Source: Smithella sp. ME-1
GTDB taxonomy: Bacteria > Desulfobacterota > Syntrophia > Syntrophales > Smithellaceae
Assembly (NCBI GenBank): GCA_000495415.1
Contig: AWGX01000095.1
Location: 1 to 8,223, forward strand
Length of the DNA: 8,223 bases
Direction of reading: 5' to 3'
The notes under the pieces were generated by a model. The model saw nothing but the letters and a program-made list of their open reading frames with translations, was not told where the DNA came from and did no database searches. Positions 6,323 through 8,223 of this stretch are shown one piece after another (the stretch's first letter is position 1; each line of letters opens with the position of its first letter). The translations under genes and the position numbers were made by a program.

Positions 6323-7132
6323 TTATTTGGACATCTTGTCTTGAATAGCAAATTTTAAATGAAGCAATTTTCTATGATACCTTGATAATCCACGTCTAAA
6401 AACAGAAAAATGTCCCTCTTCCAGAGCCCTCCAGGAATCGCCTGCCTGTCTAGCAGCAATTCGCTTCCGGATCTCTTCCTTACCAAACATACCCCACCAG
6501 TGGAATACAGCCGCCTCCGGCGATGGACCTTTTTGTCGCACCCAATTCCACTCATCACGTAAAAGTGTAAAAGCGCCCGGACTCCGGCGCCATAGGTAAG
6601 CAAGAATAGACTGATCGTAATGCCCGGTAGATATTTCGCGGCGATCCAACCGGTCCCAATTTCTACACAGTTCCGCCCACTCTAAAACCGTAATAGAACC
6701 GTGACGCACCACTAACACGCCGGACTGTATGGGGTCAGACGCGCCCGGCACGTCTCGCGCCACACCAATATCTTCCGACGTTTCATCGAACGCTGCTTCC
6801 AGCGGTTTGAGCACCTCACAGTCCGGATCCAACCAAAGGCTTTCAGCATACGAACTTCGAATCAACCCTATAGGCTTCAACAATTCGGCAAAACGAGCCC
6901 GAACCCCGGGATATAAGATCTCACCCCGTGCACTGCACCAGGCCCGCCCTTTACGGCTCAAACCCATATCGACAAACACCACCGGCAATTGACTGTGGCG
7001 TCTGAGAGTGGAATACCACCACGGAAGTAACCATTCCTGCAAGACATCGCAACCTGTAACCACACAACGACCTTCATTGCGGAGTTCACTCCATCGTAAC
7101 AAATTTTTCTCCATCTTTCCGCTAGCCGTCAT
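6323..7132 (-). CDS. Probable GT-A-fold glycosyltransferase-like protein
   Basis: A 269-residue protein, probably cytoplasmic, with no signal peptide or clear membrane segment. I do not recognise a named family with certainty, but the motif order resembles nucleotide-sugar glycosyltransferases of the GT8/GT34-like group. WLDPDCEV (100-107) would contain the metal-binding DxD (D102, D104), QSGVLVVRHG (136-145) resembles the strand after it, HYDQSIL (171-177) resembles the acceptor-side Asp-Gln motif, and VFHWWG (209-214) has a His placed like the third metal ligand. The first 60 residues (VVTGCD, LPVVFVDMG) would form the nucleotide-binding part. The start is uncertain: neither the ATG at 7132 nor the one at 7114 has a well-spaced ribosome binding site. 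It follows the radical SAM gene after 79 bp on the same strand and converges with the activase gene. No other polysaccharide genes are present. Donor and acceptor are unknown. Confidence 0.6.
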   Translation of the reverse strand: MTASGKMEKNLLRWSELRNEGRCVVTGCDVLQEWLLPWWYSTLRRHSQLPVVFVDMGLSRKGRAWCSARGEILYPGVRARFAELLKPIGLIRSSYAESLWLDPDCEVLKPLEAAFDETSEDIGVARDVPGASDPIQSGVLVVRHGSITVLEWAELCRNWDRLDRREISTGHYDQSILAYLWRRSPGAFTLLRDEWNWVRQKGPSPEAAVFHWWGMFGKEEIRKRIAARQAGDSWRALEEGHFSVFRRGLSRYHRKLLHLKFAIQDKMSK

Positions 7133-7211
7133 TTTTTTTCGAGCACTTTTTCAATAAATATTTTTTGCACTGATATTAAAAGAGAGGGGCTTGCATCAAC
7201 TTCTGTGTCTC

Positions 7212-8090
7212 TTATAATCCACGTAAGTGATCGGGGCGTAACATGCTTTCATCTCTATTTTTTAAAACAGCATCAATCATATCAATCATTTTTTGTTTGT
7301 CTTTCTGAAGAGTACCGGTGACAGGCAGATAGTTGGAAGCATGAGTGCCGACAAATTTGATATTATCGGCGGTAATATTCTCCAGTATCTGTTTCATTTC
7401 CTCCAGCGTTTCAAACGGATTCAATAATTCAAACTCTCCCTGCTGTACCTGACGGTATAAAACAGTTCCCGGCACAGGCGTCACAGTAAGAGCTGCCAGG
7501 TATTGAGGTTTCATTTCATTACAAATTTTTGCCGTGGCAAGAGCATGCGTCCTGGAAACTTCGCCTCTCCCAGCCAGCCCGAGGAGCACCATCGCGGAGA
7601 GATTGATTCCGGCTGCAACCAGATTTTGTCCGGCTTTCAGCATCTGTTTATCATCAACTCCCTTTCTCACCTTTTTCAGAAGTTCATTGTCTCCCGTTTC
7701 CACACCAAGATAAGCCTTGGTTAAACCGGCTTTTCGCAGTGTTTTTAATTCTTCCATGGGCTTGGATAAAGTGCTTTGCGGCCCGACATAACTTCCCACG
7801 TGGCGCAGCGACGGAAATGTTTGATAAAGTTCCTTAAGGATTGCCAGAAGAGTATCCGTTTCCAGAGCAATTGCGTCACCATCGCAAAGGAAAACTTTTT
7901 CCACATCGCCGTAGGAATCTCCGGCCATGGCAATATCTTCCACAATTTCGCCAAGAGACCGCTCTTTATATTTTTTGTCCTTATACATGCCGCAGAAAGT
8001 GCATTGATTATGAGAACAGCCGATAGTGCACTGCAAAAGATAGCTATTGGCTTCGCTGAATGGTCGGAATATGTTGCCTTCGTATCTCAA
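7212..8090 (-). CDS. Radical SAM protein of unknown substrate
   Basis: A 292-residue cytoplasmic radical SAM enzyme (Elp3/HemN-like TIM-barrel type). The cluster motif near the N-terminus is GCSHNQCTFC, with C25, C30 and C33. This gives CX4CX2C rather than the usual CX3CX2C, with a further Cys at 21. Other visible elements are VEKVFLCDGDAIAL (about 63-76), where the GD-containing stretch takes the place of the GGE motif, YLGVETGD, MVLLGLAGRG, and a C-terminal THASNYLPVTGTL followed by DK. I recall this last combination from conserved radical SAM proteins of anaerobic bacteria that have no assigned reaction. The start is TTG: an in-frame TAA immediately precedes it, the next in-frame ATG falls after the cluster cysteines, and GAAAGGT lies six bases upstream. 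The gene may be co-transcribed with the glycosyltransferase-like gene 79 bp downstream. Confidence 0.9.
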   Translation of the reverse strand: MRYEGNIFRPFSEANSYLLQCTIGCSHNQCTFCGMYKDKKYKERSLGEIVEDIAMAGDSYGDVEKVFLCDGDAIALETDTLLAILKELYQTFPSLRHVGSYVGPQSTLSKPMEELKTLRKAGLTKAYLGVETGDNELLKKVRKGVDDKQMLKAGQNLVAAGINLSAMVLLGLAGRGEVSRTHALATAKICNEMKPQYLAALTVTPVPGTVLYRQVQQGEFELLNPFETLEEMKQILENITADNIKFVGTHASNYLPVTGTLQKDKQKMIDMIDAVLKNRDESMLRPDHLRGL

Positions 8091-8096
8091 TTATTT

Positions 8097-8103
8097 ACCT
8101 TTC
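8097..8103 (-). promoter_or_regulatory. Ribosome binding site that fixes the TTG start of the radical SAM gene
   Basis: On the minus strand GAAAGGT precedes the TTG (8088-8090) by six bases. An in-frame TAA stop sits directly before the TTG, so this site and the cysteine motif together leave TTG as the only sensible start. Confidence 0.75.
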
Positions 8104-8110
8104 ACTAAAA

Positions 8111-8138
8111 ATATTAATTAATATCCTTTCTCTTTCAA
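8111..8138 (-). promoter_or_regulatory. Possible sigma-70 promoter of the radical SAM gene, with overlapping palindrome
   Basis: On the minus strand a -35-like TTGAAA (complement of 8133-8138) is followed after 16 bp by a -10-like TAATAT (complement of 8111-8116). The -10 lies inside a perfect 14-bp palindrome, ATATTAATTAATAT (8111-8124), which could be an operator. The region is very AT-rich, so both patterns could arise by chance. The distance to the TTG start is suitable. Confidence 0.45.
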
Positions 8139-8143
8139 AGACT

Positions 8144-8187
8144 AACGAGGCGGCCAGGAGGAGGCAACGAGGCGTATTAATAATACG
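8144..8187. repeat. 9-bp direct repeat and adjacent 15-bp palindrome
   Basis: AACGAGGCG occurs at 8144-8152 and again at 8166-8174, a 22-bp period. The second copy runs into CGTATTA-A-TAATACG (8173-8187), a perfect 7-bp inverted repeat around one base. The spacer contains the purine-rich AGGAGGAGG, but no start codon follows at a useful distance. This lies upstream of the radical SAM gene, outside any open frame I can support. It may be part of a dispersed repeat running off the window. Confidence 0.45.
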
Positions 8188-8203
8188 TTGAGAAAACTTA
8201 CGA

Positions 8204-8221
8204 CCCCGGCCTGCGCCGGGG
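8204..8221. repeat. GC-rich hairpin, REP-like, at window edge
   Basis: CCCCGGC (8204-8210) and GCCGGGG (8215-8221) are perfect complements around a CTGC loop. The stem resembles the GC-rich core of dispersed REP-like repeats in which 'GGC-loop-GCC' units recur between genes. The window ends two bases later, so its full extent and any following T-run cannot be seen. A terminator for a gene outside the window is the main alternative. Confidence 0.5.
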
Positions 8222-8223
8222 CA

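Noticed and set aside
7133..7211. A promoter for the glycosyltransferase-like gene in the 79-bp gap (minus strand TTGATG with TAATAT).
   Set aside because: The spacing is only 15 bp and both boxes are weak in a T/A-rich region.
7776..8108. Plus-strand open frame of 110 codons.
   Set aside because: It is antisense to the radical SAM gene, whose cysteine motif and ribosome binding site establish the true strand.
8144..8174. CRISPR-like direct repeats.
   Set aside because: There are only two 9-bp copies, with no repeat/spacer array and no cas genes.

Overview
The window carries seven protein-coding genes in three blocks, plus structured non-coding DNA at both ends. The gene content points to an anaerobic bacterium: there is an oxygen-sensitive glycyl radical enzyme with its activating enzyme and a further radical SAM protein. 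Gene style and the palindromic intergenic repeats would fit a Desulfobacterota-like (deltaproteobacterial) anaerobe, but no phylogenetic marker is present and this placement is a guess.

Left block (minus strand, 153-1983): a membrane histidine kinase of the LytS/YehU type, followed with an 11-bp overlap by a LytTR-type response regulator. They form a two-gene two-component operon. Downstream of the regulator, positions 9-165 hold a dense cluster of hairpins bounded by short inverted repeats. A 34-bp imperfect inverted repeat (1993-2026) lies just upstream of the kinase start, in the divergent gap before the next gene.

Central block (plus strand, 2137-6266): a TsaC/YrdC/Sua5-type threonylcarbamoyl-AMP synthase (tRNA t6A synthesis), then a pyruvate-formate-lyase-family glycyl radical enzyme and its radical SAM activase. 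A near-consensus sigma-70 promoter (TTGACA, 17 bp, TATACT) sits on the stop codon of the tRNA-modification gene and should drive the enzyme/activase pair independently. The enzyme has the Cys-X-Glu active site of glycyl radical eliminases and decarboxylases rather than the Cys-Cys of true pyruvate formate-lyase. Its substrate cannot be read from the sequence. No microcompartment, transporter or dehydrogenase genes accompany it here.

Right block (minus strand, 6323-8090): a radical SAM protein of unknown substrate, with a forced TTG start, lies upstream of a probable GT-A-fold glycosyltransferase-like protein. Beyond the radical SAM gene, 8091-8223 is non-coding and holds a promoter-like sequence, a 14-bp palindrome, a 9-bp direct repeat and two hairpins.

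The best candidate for undescribed biology is the orphan glycyl radical enzyme/activase pair. Next come the structured element at 9-165 and the kinase's unclassified membrane sensor domain.
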